Source: Caenimonas soli
GTDB taxonomy: Bacteria; Pseudomonadota; Gammaproteobacteria; Burkholderiales; Burkholderiaceae_C
Assembly (NCBI RefSeq): GCF_013155545.1
Contig: NZ_JABJVV010000006.1
Span: forward strand, 1 to 64,000
DNA length: 64,000 nucleotides
Direction: 5' to 3'
Below the pieces are notes generated by a model. The model did no database searches, had not been told where the DNA came from, and saw only the letters and a program-made list of their open reading frames with translations. Shown piece by piece: positions 32,044-40,978 of the stretch (positions are counted from its first letter, which is position 1; each line of letters opens with the position of its first letter). Both the position numbers and the translations under genes were made by a program.

Positions 32044-32961
32044 ATGGAACTGGTCGAGCGCTACCTCGAGCATGTGCGGGTCGAAAAACGGCTCGCGGCT
32101 CGCACGGTGGAACTCTATGCGCTCGACCTGCAAAAGCTCTCCGAGAACGCCACCAAGGCGGGCGTGGAACTCACCCGAGTACAGAACACGCACATACGGC
32201 GCTGGGTGGCGCAGATGCATGGCGCCGGCCGTAGCGGCCGCGGCATCGCGCTCATCCTGTCGGGCTGGCGCGGCTTCTACGTGTGGCTGGGCCGCCAAGG
32301 CCTGGTGGACAGCAATCCGGTGCAGGACGTGCGCGCGCCCAAGGCGCCCAAGCCGCTGCCCAAGGCCTTGAGCGTCGATGATTCGGTGCAGCTGGCGGCC
32401 TATGCCAACGAAGAGGCCGACCCGTGGCTGGAGGCGCGCGACGTGGCCATGGTGGAACTGCTGTACGGCTGCGGCCTGCGGGTCGGCGAACTGGTCGGGT
32501 TGGACGCGAAGGCGAGCAGTGCCGCCCGCGGCTGGATCGATCCGCAGGGCGGCGAGGCGCATGTGCTGGGGAAGGGCGGCAAGCGCCGCACCGTGCCGGT
32601 GGGGCGCAAGGCGCTCGAGGCGCTGGAGCTCTGGCTGGCCGTGCGCGAGCAACATGGGAATGGCGAGCAGGCGGCGCTGTTCACGGGCCGCCAGGGCACC
32701 CGGCTCACGGCCCAGGCCATCTGGCAGCGCCTGAAACGCCGCAGCCTGCTGGCCGGGCTGGCGACGCCGGTGCACCCGCACATGCTGCGCCATTCATTCG
32801 CCAGCCACCTGCTGCAATCCAGCGGTGACTTGCGCGCGGTGCAGGAGTTGCTGGGCCACGCCAACATCACCACCACCCAGGTGTACACCCGCCTGGACTT
32901 CCAGCACCTGGCCAAAGCCTACGACGCCGCGCATCCGCGGGCTCACCGGCCGAAGCGTTAG
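32044..32961 (+). CDS. xerC: Tyrosine recombinase XerC
   Basis: A 305-residue site-specific recombinase that, with XerD, resolves chromosome dimers at dif. The N-terminal SAM-like core-binding domain runs to about residue 100. The catalytic domain has the first Arg in CGLRVGELVGL, Lys in GKGGKRRTVP, the HPHMLRHSFASHLL box (His-x-x-Arg), a further His in LLGHANITTTQ, and the nucleophile Tyr in QVYTRLDF. ATG 32044 directly follows the DUF484 stop. The protein lacks the insertion typical of integron integrases between motifs, so it is not IntI. Its 3' end overlaps the convergent GGDEF gene by 4 bp. Confidence 0.93.
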   Translation: MELVERYLEHVRVEKRLAARTVELYALDLQKLSENATKAGVELTRVQNTHIRRWVAQMHGAGRSGRGIALILSGWRGFYVWLGRQGLVDSNPVQDVRAPKAPKPLPKALSVDDSVQLAAYANEEADPWLEARDVAMVELLYGCGLRVGELVGLDAKASSAARGWIDPQGGEAHVLGKGGKRRTVPVGRKALEALELWLAVREQHGNGEQAALFTGRQGTRLTAQAIWQRLKRRSLLAGLATPVHPHMLRHSFASHLLQSSGDLRAVQELLGHANITTTQVYTRLDFQHLAKAYDAAHPRAHRPKR

Positions 32962-34667
32962 CTCCGGAGCGCGAACACCGCACGCTTGCTGTCGGCCGGC
33001 ACGGCCGCGAGCAGTGCCTCCAGGCGTTCGACCAGCTGATCGGGGTCGGCTCGCCCGGTAGGCACCAGGGACTGGGCCACCCGCACCTGCGCCACCCATT
33101 CGATGGGCTTGTTCTTGAAAGGCATGAGGCAGCGGGCCACCACCCGCGGCCCGGCGGAGGCGGCTTCCTCGGCGGTCACCGGGCCTTCCATCAACATGCC
33201 GAAGCGCAGTTCCGAAAGCCTGGCCACGCCGTCGATCTCGCGCGCCGCCGACAGCAGCCGGCCGGCCACGCGCAGCGGCAGTTCCTCGGCGGAGCGGGAG
33301 CCGAAATCGCGGCGGATCTGCTCGATGTTGACGATGTCGATCAGCAGCACGGCGCTCTGGTACTTCAGCCGGTGCGAGCGGACCATCATGCGCCTCAGGC
33401 GTTCGCCGAACACCTGGCCGTTGATCAGGCCGGTCGCCGGGTCGATGCGCTCCAGGCCCTGGATGCGGCGGTTGTGCTCGCGCCGCTGCTGGCTGCGCAC
33501 CATGAGGATCACCAACAGCACGGGCAACTCGATGGCGATGCCCACCTGCATGCCGTGCATGGTCCAGAAGCTGATGGGGATGAGGCCCAGCAGGCGCGCG
33601 GTCGGAAAAGCGGCGCCGATCATCACGGGCACCGATCCGGCGAGCAACCAGAGCGCGAAACGATCGCCGCGGCGGGCTGCCCAGAGGATGGTGAACGTCG
33701 CGACGGAAGTGGCGATAACGATATAGGGCACCATCAGCCGGAATCGGTACGAAGGCGGGGCCAGCATCACGGCCGCCGCCGTCACGACCGACAGCAAGGC
33801 CAGGGCTGCCAGCAGCTGGTGCAGCCGGCGCGATCGCTCCGGCAGCGACACCACGGCCGAGAAGAACCAGACCAGGGCGCCGACGGCGAGCACCGGCAGC
33901 ACCATGGACGAAAGGTCGTTCCACCACGGCAGGTTGGGCCACAGGTGCAAGCCGCCGATCCCGGTCATGGCCGCCTGGCTCAGGCCCATCAGGGCGACGC
34001 TGAGCGCATAGAAGGCATAAGCGCTGTCGCGCAAGGAAACGGCGCTGAGCACGCCCAGCATGACGGCCAGGCCGGCCAGCCCGAAATAGATGCCCAGGAT
34101 CAGCGAGGTGCGCTGCTCGTGGCGGCTCAGGTAGCTTTCGCTCACGAAGGACAGGGGCGCGCTGTAGCTGTGCGGATTCTCCACGCGCAGCAGGTAGCTG
34201 CGCGGCTCCTCCGCCGAAACGACGACTGGCAGCAACGGGTGGCGATGGGGCACGGGCCAGCTGGCCACGGGCAAGGTGTCTCCGGCGGATTGCGGAATCC
34301 ACTGCCCGACGCTGTCGGGGGTGTAGAGCGTCACGCGGTTGACCGACGGATAGGGAATTTCCAGGTACCAGCGCTCGGCGTCCGGCGCGGGTGGCACGGC
34401 GAAGCGGATCCACAGGGCCTTGCCTGTGGACAGGGGATAGATCGCGCCCTCGCGGGTCGGCGTCCAGGGGAGGGTCTGGTCGGTGGCGACGTTCTCGGCC
34501 TTGGCCTCGCCGGTCGTGTCCATCCAGGTGTCGCCCCAGTCCTGCAGCGCCACCGGTTGGTGGGCCGGGTCCAGATCGAGCACGGTTCGGCCCAGGGCAG
34601 GCCCCATCACGCTGACTGCCAGAAGCAGGGCGGCCATCCACCGCCACCTGCGATCCTTGAAGCCCAT
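32958..34667 (-). CDS. 7TM sensor with degenerate GGDEF domain
   Basis: A 569-residue membrane protein. It has a signal/anchor at the N-terminus, a periplasmic 7TMR-DISMED2-like sensor domain (about residues 30-185, ending SYLLRVENPHSYSAPLSF), seven predicted helices (185-395, 7TMR-DISM), and a C-terminal GGDEF-like domain opened by RIDPATGLINGQVF. Where GGDEF is expected it reads RLSELRFGMLMEG, so the active-site loop is lost and it should not make cyclic di-GMP. It could bind a nucleotide or act as a dead receptor. No EAL domain follows. The start is ATG 34667. Confidence 0.8.
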   Translation of the reverse strand: MGFKDRRWRWMAALLLAVSVMGPALGRTVLDLDPAHQPVALQDWGDTWMDTTGEAKAENVATDQTLPWTPTREGAIYPLSTGKALWIRFAVPPAPDAERWYLEIPYPSVNRVTLYTPDSVGQWIPQSAGDTLPVASWPVPHRHPLLPVVVSAEEPRSYLLRVENPHSYSAPLSFVSESYLSRHEQRTSLILGIYFGLAGLAVMLGVLSAVSLRDSAYAFYALSVALMGLSQAAMTGIGGLHLWPNLPWWNDLSSMVLPVLAVGALVWFFSAVVSLPERSRRLHQLLAALALLSVVTAAAVMLAPPSYRFRLMVPYIVIATSVATFTILWAARRGDRFALWLLAGSVPVMIGAAFPTARLLGLIPISFWTMHGMQVGIAIELPVLLVILMVRSQQRREHNRRIQGLERIDPATGLINGQVFGERLRRMMVRSHRLKYQSAVLLIDIVNIEQIRRDFGSRSAEELPLRVAGRLLSAAREIDGVARLSELRFGMLMEGPVTAEEAASAGPRVVARCLMPFKNKPIEWVAQVRVAQSLVPTGRADPDQLVERLEALLAAVPADSKRAVFALRS

Positions 34668-34753
34668 TTTTTTTGTGTACTCCTCGGCGGGTATTGTGAG
34701 CCCATGCCGGTCCGTTCCTTATCGCCGGGACGACAGGCCGGACAATAGCGGCC

Positions 34754-35935
34754 ATGAAAACCATTCGGCTGAAAGAAGGCAAGGAGCGTTCGCTGCTGCG
34801 GCGCCACCCCTGGGTATTCGACTCCGCGATCGCCAAGGGCGGGGCCGATGCCGGCGAAACCGTGCGTGTGGAGTCCCACGCGGGCGAGTTCCTGGCCTGG
34901 GCGGCCTTCAGCCCGGCCTCCAAGATCCGGGCGCGGGCCTGGAGTTTCGACGAAGGCCAGCGCATCGACGCCGCTTTCCTGGCGTCGGCCTGCCGGCGCG
35001 CCGTGCAGGCGCGGTCCCGGTTCGACATCCAGAGCGACGGCATGCGGCTGGTGCATGGCGAGTCCGACGGCTTGCCGGGATTGATCGTGGACCGCTATGG
35101 CGACACCCTGGTAGCGCAGTTCCTCTCGGCCGGCGCGCAGCGCTGGAAGGCGTTGCTGGTGGAGGCGCTGCTGAAGGAAACGGGTCTCGCCAGGCTGTAC
35201 GAGCGCTCGGACACCAGTTCCCGGTCGCTGGAAGGCTTGCCCGCCGAGGCTGGATGGCTACGCGGCGAAGGAGCCACCGAGCTCACCATCCGCGAGCACG
35301 ACTGGAAGCTCACCCTGGACATCGCGACTGGCCACAAGACCGGCTTCTATTTGGACCAGCGCGATAGCCGGTGGAAATTCGCCACCCACGCCAAGCGCCT
35401 GAAATTCCAGCGGGTGCTCAATTGCTACTGCTATACCGGCGGTTTCACCGTGGCGGCGCTGGCTGGGGGCGCGGCCCATGTGACGTCGATCGATTCGTCC
35501 GCGCCGGCCCTGGAGCGGGCCCGCGCGCATGTGGCGCTCAATGGCTTCGAGCCCGGGCGTGCCGATTTCATCGATGCCGACGTGAATGGGTCGCTGCGCC
35601 GCTTCATCGAGGAGCAGCGCAGCTTCGACGCCATCGTGCTGGACCCGCCCAAGCTGGCGCCCACGGCGGCCCATGCCGACCGGGCGGCCCGGGCCTACAA
35701 GGACATCAACCGGCTGGCCCTCAAGCTGCTGGAGCCGGGCGGCGTGCTGTTCACCTATTCCTGTTCGGGCGGGATCAGCGCCGACCTCTTCCACAAGATC
35801 GTCGCCTCGGCCGGCGCCGATGCCGGGGTGGACGGCTACATCACCGAACGGCTGGGCGGGGCGCCGGACCACCCGATGACCCTGGAATTTCCGGAGGGCG
35901 AATACCTCAAGGGCCTGGTGGTGGTGCGCAAGTAA
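34754..35935 (+). CDS. rlmI: 23S rRNA m5C methyltransferase RlmI-like (class I SAM)
   Basis: A 393-residue methyltransferase resembling RlmI, which methylates a cytidine of 23S rRNA. It contains an N-terminal PUA domain (LKEGKERSLLRRHPWVFDSAI, about residues 5-75), a linking EEHD-like domain with HGESDGLPGLIVDRYG, and a Rossmann SAM domain with NCYCYTGGFTVAALAGG, the acidic VTSIDSSAPALERA, and the catalytic DPPKLAP; a second conserved Cys appears in TYSCSGGIS. The protein length matches the family. It begins at ATG 34754; the previous gene is divergent. The target is assigned by homology only. Confidence 0.88.
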   Translation: MKTIRLKEGKERSLLRRHPWVFDSAIAKGGADAGETVRVESHAGEFLAWAAFSPASKIRARAWSFDEGQRIDAAFLASACRRAVQARSRFDIQSDGMRLVHGESDGLPGLIVDRYGDTLVAQFLSAGAQRWKALLVEALLKETGLARLYERSDTSSRSLEGLPAEAGWLRGEGATELTIREHDWKLTLDIATGHKTGFYLDQRDSRWKFATHAKRLKFQRVLNCYCYTGGFTVAALAGGAAHVTSIDSSAPALERARAHVALNGFEPGRADFIDADVNGSLRRFIEEQRSFDAIVLDPPKLAPTAAHADRAARAYKDINRLALKLLEPGGVLFTYSCSGGISADLFHKIVASAGADAGVDGYITERLGGAPDHPMTLEFPEGEYLKGLVVVRK

Positions 35936-35972
35936 CCGAAGGGCACGCAGCCTTGCGAATTGCCCGCTAAAC

Positions 35973-36018
35973 TGGGGCCCCCACGCTCACTGCGTTCGCT
36001 GCCCCCCGAGGGGGCCTT
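35973..36018 (+). repeat. GC-rich intergenic palindromic repeat, copy 2
   Basis: GGGGCCCCCACGCTCACTGC, then GTTCGCTGCCCCCCGAGGGGGCC. It matches the complement of the copy at 30130-30199 (shared CCCCCACGCT and GCTGCCCCCCGAGGGGGCC). It sits between rlmI and the COG0523 gene. Confidence 0.6.
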
Positions 36019-36083
36019 AGCCGGTTTGAGATCGGCTCGGCACCGGCTAAACTGCCCCACCTTCGAAGTTTTTGGGTGCCATC

Positions 36084-37142
36084 ATGAGTCTCATCCCCGC
36101 AACCATCCTCACCGGCTTTCTGGGCTCGGGCAAGACCACGCTGCTCAAGCGTGTGCTGGAGGAGGCCCATGGCCAGAAGATCGCCGTGATCGAGAACGAG
36201 TTCGGCGAGGAAAACATAGACGCCGACATCCTGGTGACCGAAAGCAAGGAGCAGATCATCCAGATGAGCAACGGCTGCATCTGCTGCACCATCCGCGAAG
36301 ACCTGCGCGCCACGCTCCAGCTGCTGGCCGCCAAGAAGCGCAAGGGCCTGCTCGACTTCGATCGCGTGGTGATCGAAACCACCGGCCTGGCCGACCCGGG
36401 GCCGGTGGCGCAGACCTTCTTCATGGACGACGAGATCGCCGAATCCTACTTGCTGGATTCCATCCTCACGCTGGTGGACGCCAAGCACGCGGACCGGCAG
36501 CTCGACGACCGGCAGGAGGCGCGCCGCCAGGTGGGCTTTGCCGACCAGATCTTCATCAGCAAGACCGACCTGGTCGCCAAGGACGAGACGGACGCGCTGA
36601 TCCACCGCCTGAAGCACATGAATCCGCGCGCGCCCTACAAGGCGGTGCACTTCGGGGAGGTGGCGCTGTCGGAGGTGTTCGACCTGCGCGGCTTCAACCT
36701 GAACGCCAAGCTCGACATCGACCCGGACTTCCTGAATGAGGCCGAGGACGATCATGAGCACCACGACCATGACCACGAGCACGGGGAACATTGCGACCAC
36801 CCCTCGCACGCCCACGAGGGCCAGGGTCACCACCATCACCATGACGACGACGTCAAAAGCTTCGTCTTCAAGTCCGACCGGCCCTTCGACCCGGCCAAAC
36901 TGGAGGACTTCCTGGGCGCGGTGGTCAACATCTACGGGCCCAAGATGCTGCGTTACAAGGGCGTGCTCCACATGAAGGGCACCGACCGCAAGGTGATCTT
37001 CCAGGGCGTGCACCAGTTGATGGGCAGCGACCTGGGCCCCGCCTGGGGCGAGGGCGAGCAGCGCAACAGCAAGATGGTGTTCATCGGGATCGACCTGCCC
37101 AAAGATATCTTTCTCCAGGGGCTCGGGCAGTGCCTCATTTGA
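36084..37142 (+). CDS. COG0523 (CobW/YeiR-like) GTPase with His-rich loop
   Basis: A 352-residue metal-chaperone-type GTPase. Walker A GFLGSGKT is at residues 10-17, the family metal-site CxCC motif is CICC (about 70-73), and the G4-like motif is SKTD. The C-terminal CobW_C domain follows a histidine/aspartate-rich linker (about residues 222-255, with runs such as DDHEHHDHDH and GHHHHHDDD) likely to bind zinc, cobalt or nickel. No cobalamin genes are near, so a zinc- or other metal-delivery role fits better than cobalt chelation; this is inference. ATG 36084 is preferred over an upstream TTG. dksA follows after a 246-bp leader. Confidence 0.88.
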   Translation: MSLIPATILTGFLGSGKTTLLKRVLEEAHGQKIAVIENEFGEENIDADILVTESKEQIIQMSNGCICCTIREDLRATLQLLAAKKRKGLLDFDRVVIETTGLADPGPVAQTFFMDDEIAESYLLDSILTLVDAKHADRQLDDRQEARRQVGFADQIFISKTDLVAKDETDALIHRLKHMNPRAPYKAVHFGEVALSEVFDLRGFNLNAKLDIDPDFLNEAEDDHEHHDHDHEHGEHCDHPSHAHEGQGHHHHHDDDVKSFVFKSDRPFDPAKLEDFLGAVVNIYGPKMLRYKGVLHMKGTDRKVIFQGVHQLMGSDLGPAWGEGEQRNSKMVFIGIDLPKDIFLQGLGQCLI

Positions 37143-37388
37143 GTTAGGCTAGCGACCTTTTGCGAACTGCCCGGGGTCCCGATGATTGTCTCGCTTCTGC
37201 AACTTATGGCTTTCCCCTTTGGCAGGTCAGTACCTGAACGTGGGGGTGAAAACCCCAACCGTGAGCGCCGGGAGCCCGACAATCAGGGTATAACTCGCTC
37301 TCATGAAGGCGATGCATCACCAGAACAAGGAAGGTCGGCGGTCCTTCGGCTATCTCATGCCGATGCCGCCGCAGCGAGGAGACAGGAA
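37143..37388 (+). promoter_or_regulatory. 246-bp leader upstream of dksA
   Basis: Contains a small hairpin GGGGGTGAAAACCCC at about 37242-37256 and a second CGGGAGCCCG (37269-37278), then an open frame that continues into dksA. The GC-content and palindromes suggest a structured 5' leader. I do not recognise a known riboswitch. Confidence 0.35.
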
Positions 37389-38390
37389 GTGAAGCCTCAA
37401 CTCAAGGCCGGCAAACCCGCGGCCAAGGCAAAGCCGGCGGCCAAACCGGCCAAATCCGCACCCAAGGCTGCGAAGCCCGCGGCCACGAAGGCCATAGCCA
37501 AGCCGGCGGCCAAAGCGCCGGCTAAAAAGGCGACAGCCAAGACCGCGGTCAAGACGCCGGCGAAGAAGGCGCCGGCCAAGACCGCGCCCGTCAAGGCAGC
37601 CAAGCCGGCCGCCAAGAAACCTGTGGCAACGCCAAAGGCAAAACCGGCTGCAAAGCCGGCCGCCAAGGCCGCCGCCAAGCCCAAGGCAGTACCAGCCAAG
37701 ACCGGCGCCAAGGCCAATGGGTCGGCCGGTCCGGCACTGCCTCGAGCCATGCCGCCCCGTCCCGACGCCGCCACCTTGGGGGCCGAACCGGCACGGGCTA
37801 CCAAACCCTCGGCGCGATTGGCGCAAATCACGGTGCCTTCAATGGCTCAATCCGTGGCGTCCACCGCAGCCAAAGCAAGCTATACACAAACAATGTCACC
37901 ATCCGTCCTAACCCCCCCGCCCCTGGTGGCCATCAAGAAAGACCCCAAGCTCGCCAACAACTGGAAGAGCAAGGAAGTCGCGGAGCTCACCGACGCCGAA
38001 GTCCTGGCCATGCCCGACTCGGAGTACATGAACGAGAAGCAGATGGCTTTCTTCCGGCTCAAGCTCGCCCAGCTGAAGCAGGACATCCTCAATAGCGCGG
38101 GCGAAACCACCGAGCACCTTCGCGAAGACACCGTGATCGTGCCGGACCCGGCCGATCGCGCCACCATCGAGGAAGAACACGCCCTGGAACTGCGCACGCG
38201 CGACCGCGAACGCAAGCTGCTCAAGAAAATCGAACAGTCGATCGCCCGCATCGATGCCGGCGACTACGGCTACTGCGACGAGACCGGCGAGCCGATCGGC
38301 GTGGGCCGCCTGCTCGCGCGCCCCACGGCGACGCTGTCGCTCGAGGCGCAGCAGCGCAGAGAGCTCAAGCAGAAGATGTTCGGGGACTAG
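37389..38390 (+). CDS. dksA: DksA with long Lys/Ala/Pro-rich N-terminal tail
   Basis: A 333-residue DksA-type regulator, which binds the RNA polymerase secondary channel to mediate the ppGpp response. The conserved DksA part is C-terminal: MNEKQMAFFRLKLAQLKQDIL, the coiled coil with DPADRATIEEEHALELRTRDRERKLLKKIEQ and its DxxDxA tip. The zinc-finger region YCDETGEPIG and ARPTATLSLEAQ keeps only one of the four canonical Cys. The first ~160 residues repeat AKPAAK-like motifs (histone H1/AlgP-like) and should be disordered and DNA-binding. The start is uncertain: GTG 37389 follows GAGGAGACAGGAA; in-frame codons before it lack family-like composition. Confidence 0.85.
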   Translation: MKPQLKAGKPAAKAKPAAKPAKSAPKAAKPAATKAIAKPAAKAPAKKATAKTAVKTPAKKAPAKTAPVKAAKPAAKKPVATPKAKPAAKPAAKAAAKPKAVPAKTGAKANGSAGPALPRAMPPRPDAATLGAEPARATKPSARLAQITVPSMAQSVASTAAKASYTQTMSPSVLTPPPLVAIKKDPKLANNWKSKEVAELTDAEVLAMPDSEYMNEKQMAFFRLKLAQLKQDILNSAGETTEHLREDTVIVPDPADRATIEEEHALELRTRDRERKLLKKIEQSIARIDAGDYGYCDETGEPIGVGRLLARPTATLSLEAQQRRELKQKMFGD

Positions 38391-38436
38391 TCCCTCGTAG
38401 TCCCCCAGCCAGCAGTTCCCAGCCACACTATCCTCC

Positions 38437-40371
38437 ATGCCGCCGAAGGAAGAAAACAACGGCTTGCTTTCCAAGGTAGTGAAGTTCGTCAAGAACCCGA
38501 CGACGAACTGGGCCGACCTCGATCAGCAGGAATCCGATCGCGAGAGCAGCTACTCCAAGCAGATGCTCAAGGAGATGATCGAGCGCAAGCGGCGCAACGA
38601 CTTCGTGCGCAAGCGCGAGTTCGACATGCTGCGCAAGATGCGCCGCAGCGAGGTGATGGCGGGCCAGGATCCGGCGGCGCGGCCTTCGTTCTTCCAGAGC
38701 TCGATGCCGTCCAAGCCGGACGACCGCGCCACCACCCTCAAGAAGATCGACGAGATCGAGGCGCAGATGTCCATGCAGTGGTGGAAGACCAAGCATGGCG
38801 AGACGTCCAGCCGCAGCGGAAGCAGCACCAACTTCCCGATGTCATCGCACGTTCCGCCCGAAAGCCCCAGCAGGCCGGTCGGATCGCCTTCGCTTCGATC
38901 CACCGCCTATACCAAGACCGAGCCCGCACCGCTGGAGCAGGGCATGGAAAAGACCGAACCGGTGGAACTGGAGCCCATGCTCCAGTCGGGGATGCCCCTC
39001 GAGTTCTCGTTTACGTCCGAACCCGTGGCGCCGCCCAAACCACTGGCCGCCGCGCCGCAGGCCCGGGCGCCGGCTCCTGCTGCTGTTCCTGCCTTTTCTC
39101 CTCCCCCGGTACAAGCGGCGGCCCGTGCGGCCTCGCCGCTCGAAAAGCCGGCAGCGGGGCCCGCATTCTCTGCCGTGACGCGTTCCGGCCCGGTCAGCGA
39201 GCCGGGAAACAGCAGCAACAGCTTTTCCGCGTCCAAGCTGTTCGCCATCGACGTCGAGGAGTTCGCCCACGACCCGGAGCTGGAAGAGGCTTCCATCCGC
39301 TTTGCCAATGGCGATGATGCAGGAGCCGAGGCCGGGTTGATGGAAGTACTGTCGCCGCAAGGTGGGCGCATCGACCACGACGAAACCTGGCTGACCCTGT
39401 TCGACCTGTACCGCGCCAGCGGCCGGCAGGACCGCTTCGAAACGGCGGCCATCGACTTCGCCGGACGCTTCGGCCGCTCGGCGCCGCAGTGGTTCTCCAT
39501 TCCCGAGGCGGTGGGCCGCATGCAAGCTCCGGCCGCCGCCGGGCCGGCAAGCGGGTCGCAGCCCCTGGCCAACTGGACCTGCCCGGCCACGCTGGGCACG
39601 CAGACGCTGGCGGCCATGAACGTGGCGCTGGCCAAGGCCACCCCGCCCTGGCGCCTGAGCTGGGTCAAGCTCAACAGCATCGACGAGGGCGCCATCGAGG
39701 GCCTGACCAAGCTGTTCACGCAGTGGGCCAACCAACCCGTGCAACTGCGGTTCATCGGGGCGGACAACTTCGAGAAGGTGCTCAAGGAGGCCACGCCCTC
39801 GGGTGACAAGGGCGTGAACCCCGCCTGGTGGAAGCTGCGCATGGAAGTGCTGCGCGTGATGCACCGCCCCGACGAATTCGAGTTGGTGGCGTTGGACTAT
39901 TGCGTCACCTACGAAGTCTCGCCGCCTTCCTGGGACAGCGCGCGCTGCGAGTACAAGCCGCTGCAGGCCGACGGCAGCTACGTCACGGGCCACACCATCG
40001 TCGGCGAGGCTTTCCGCGATTCGCTGTCTTCGGGCATGAGCATGGGCTACAGCGATACCCATGCCGCCGGGCCGAGCTCGCAGATGTCGAACATCTCCAC
40101 GGTCGAATTGGCCGGGCAGATCCTGGGCGATGCGACCGAAGCATTGGAAATGCTGGACGCCAAGCTGGCCGGCGCGGATGTGATGGTGATTTCCTGCACC
40201 CGCCTGATCCGCATCGACTTCTCCGCGGCAGGCACCTTGCTCAACTGGGTGACGGCCCGCCAGGCCGAGGGCCGCCTGGTCCAGTTTGTCGAAGTGCATC
40301 GCCTGGTGGCTGCCTTCTTCAACGTCATCGGCATCAGCGAACACGCTCGCGTGATGGCGCGTACCGACTGA
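38437..40371 (+). CDS. STAS-domain protein
   Basis: A 644-residue soluble protein. Its N-terminus is charged and basic (IERKRRNDFVRKREFDMLRKMRRSE). A low-complexity Pro/Ala/Ser linker (about 140-265) follows, then a globular middle, and a C-terminal STAS-type domain ending VMVISCTRLIRIDFSAAGTLLNWVTARQAEG with the phospho-acceptor-like Ser region of anti-sigma antagonists. An internal domain with TLAAMNVALAKATPPWRLSWVKLNSIDEGAIEGL also looks STAS-related. Proteins of this plan are found upstream of hslVU in Burkholderiales, from memory. There is no transmembrane helix. Function unknown; regulation by phosphorylation is possible. Confidence 0.72.
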   Translation: MPPKEENNGLLSKVVKFVKNPTTNWADLDQQESDRESSYSKQMLKEMIERKRRNDFVRKREFDMLRKMRRSEVMAGQDPAARPSFFQSSMPSKPDDRATTLKKIDEIEAQMSMQWWKTKHGETSSRSGSSTNFPMSSHVPPESPSRPVGSPSLRSTAYTKTEPAPLEQGMEKTEPVELEPMLQSGMPLEFSFTSEPVAPPKPLAAAPQARAPAPAAVPAFSPPPVQAAARAASPLEKPAAGPAFSAVTRSGPVSEPGNSSNSFSASKLFAIDVEEFAHDPELEEASIRFANGDDAGAEAGLMEVLSPQGGRIDHDETWLTLFDLYRASGRQDRFETAAIDFAGRFGRSAPQWFSIPEAVGRMQAPAAAGPASGSQPLANWTCPATLGTQTLAAMNVALAKATPPWRLSWVKLNSIDEGAIEGLTKLFTQWANQPVQLRFIGADNFEKVLKEATPSGDKGVNPAWWKLRMEVLRVMHRPDEFELVALDYCVTYEVSPPSWDSARCEYKPLQADGSYVTGHTIVGEAFRDSLSSGMSMGYSDTHAAGPSSQMSNISTVELAGQILGDATEALEMLDAKLAGADVMVISCTRLIRIDFSAAGTLLNWVTARQAEGRLVQFVEVHRLVAAFFNVIGISEHARVMARTD

Positions 40372-40429
40372 AACGCTTCGGCCGGCGGATTGCCTTGCAA
40401 AAGGCCCCTTGAACCCAAGCTGAGTCCCC

Positions 40430-40978
40430 ATGGAACAATTTCACGGCACGACCATCGTCAGCGTGCGGCGCAAGGACGCCCAGGGCCGCTGGCAGGTGGC
40501 GATAGGCGGCGACGGGCAGGTGACGCTGGGCAACGTGGTGGTCAAGGGCACGGCGCGCAAGGTGCGCAAGCTCTACCATGACAAGGTTGTCGCCGGGTTT
40601 GCCGGCGCCACGGCCGATGCCTTCACGCTGTTCGAGCGTTTCGAGGCCAAGTTGGAGAAGCACCAGGGGCACCTGGTCCGCTCGGCCATCGAATTGACCA
40701 AGGACTGGCGCACCGACCGCGTGCTGCGCCGCCTCGAGGCCATGCTGGCCGTAGCCGATCTGGAGGCCTCGCTCATCATCACCGGCAACGGCGATGTGCT
40801 GGAGCCCGAGCACGGCATCATCGCCATCGGTTCCGGCGGCGCCTACGCCCAGGCCGCGGCCAAGGCCCTGCTCGACAACACCGAGCTGGGCGCCAGGGAC
40901 ATCGTCAAGAAATCGCTCGAAATCGCCGGCGAGCTGTGCATCTACACCAACATGCACCATACGATAGAGACTTTGTGA
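40430..40978 (+). CDS. hslV: ATP-dependent protease HslUV, peptidase subunit
   Basis: A 182-residue N-terminal-threonine protease subunit; processing exposes Thr at TTIVSVRR (residues 7-8) as the nucleophile. The family positions [26 protein letters not shown] and [21 protein letters not shown] are present. Twelve copies form the proteolytic core, capped by HslU. The length is normal. It overlaps hslU by one base (TGATG at 40976-40980), so the two are translated together. The upstream gene encodes a STAS protein. Heat-shock control is usual in the family, but I could not identify a sigma-32 promoter with confidence. Confidence 0.96.
   Translation: MEQFHGTTIVSVRRKDAQGRWQVAIGGDGQVTLGNVVVKGTARKVRKLYHDKVVAGFAGATADAFTLFERFEAKLEKHQGHLVRSAIELTKDWRTDRVLRRLEAMLAVADLEASLIITGNGDVLEPEHGIIAIGSGGAYAQAAAKALLDNTELGARDIVKKSLEIAGELCIYTNMHHTIETL

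Noticed and set aside
32044..32961. Considered whether the tyrosine recombinase could be the integron integrase
   Set aside because: Located in the dapF-DUF484-xerC context, 19 kb from the array's right end, and lacks the extra IntI-specific segment; it is XerC.
37230..37290. Riboswitch-like hairpins before dksA
   Set aside because: Two small stems are present but no known riboswitch consensus could be matched; kept only as a structured leader.
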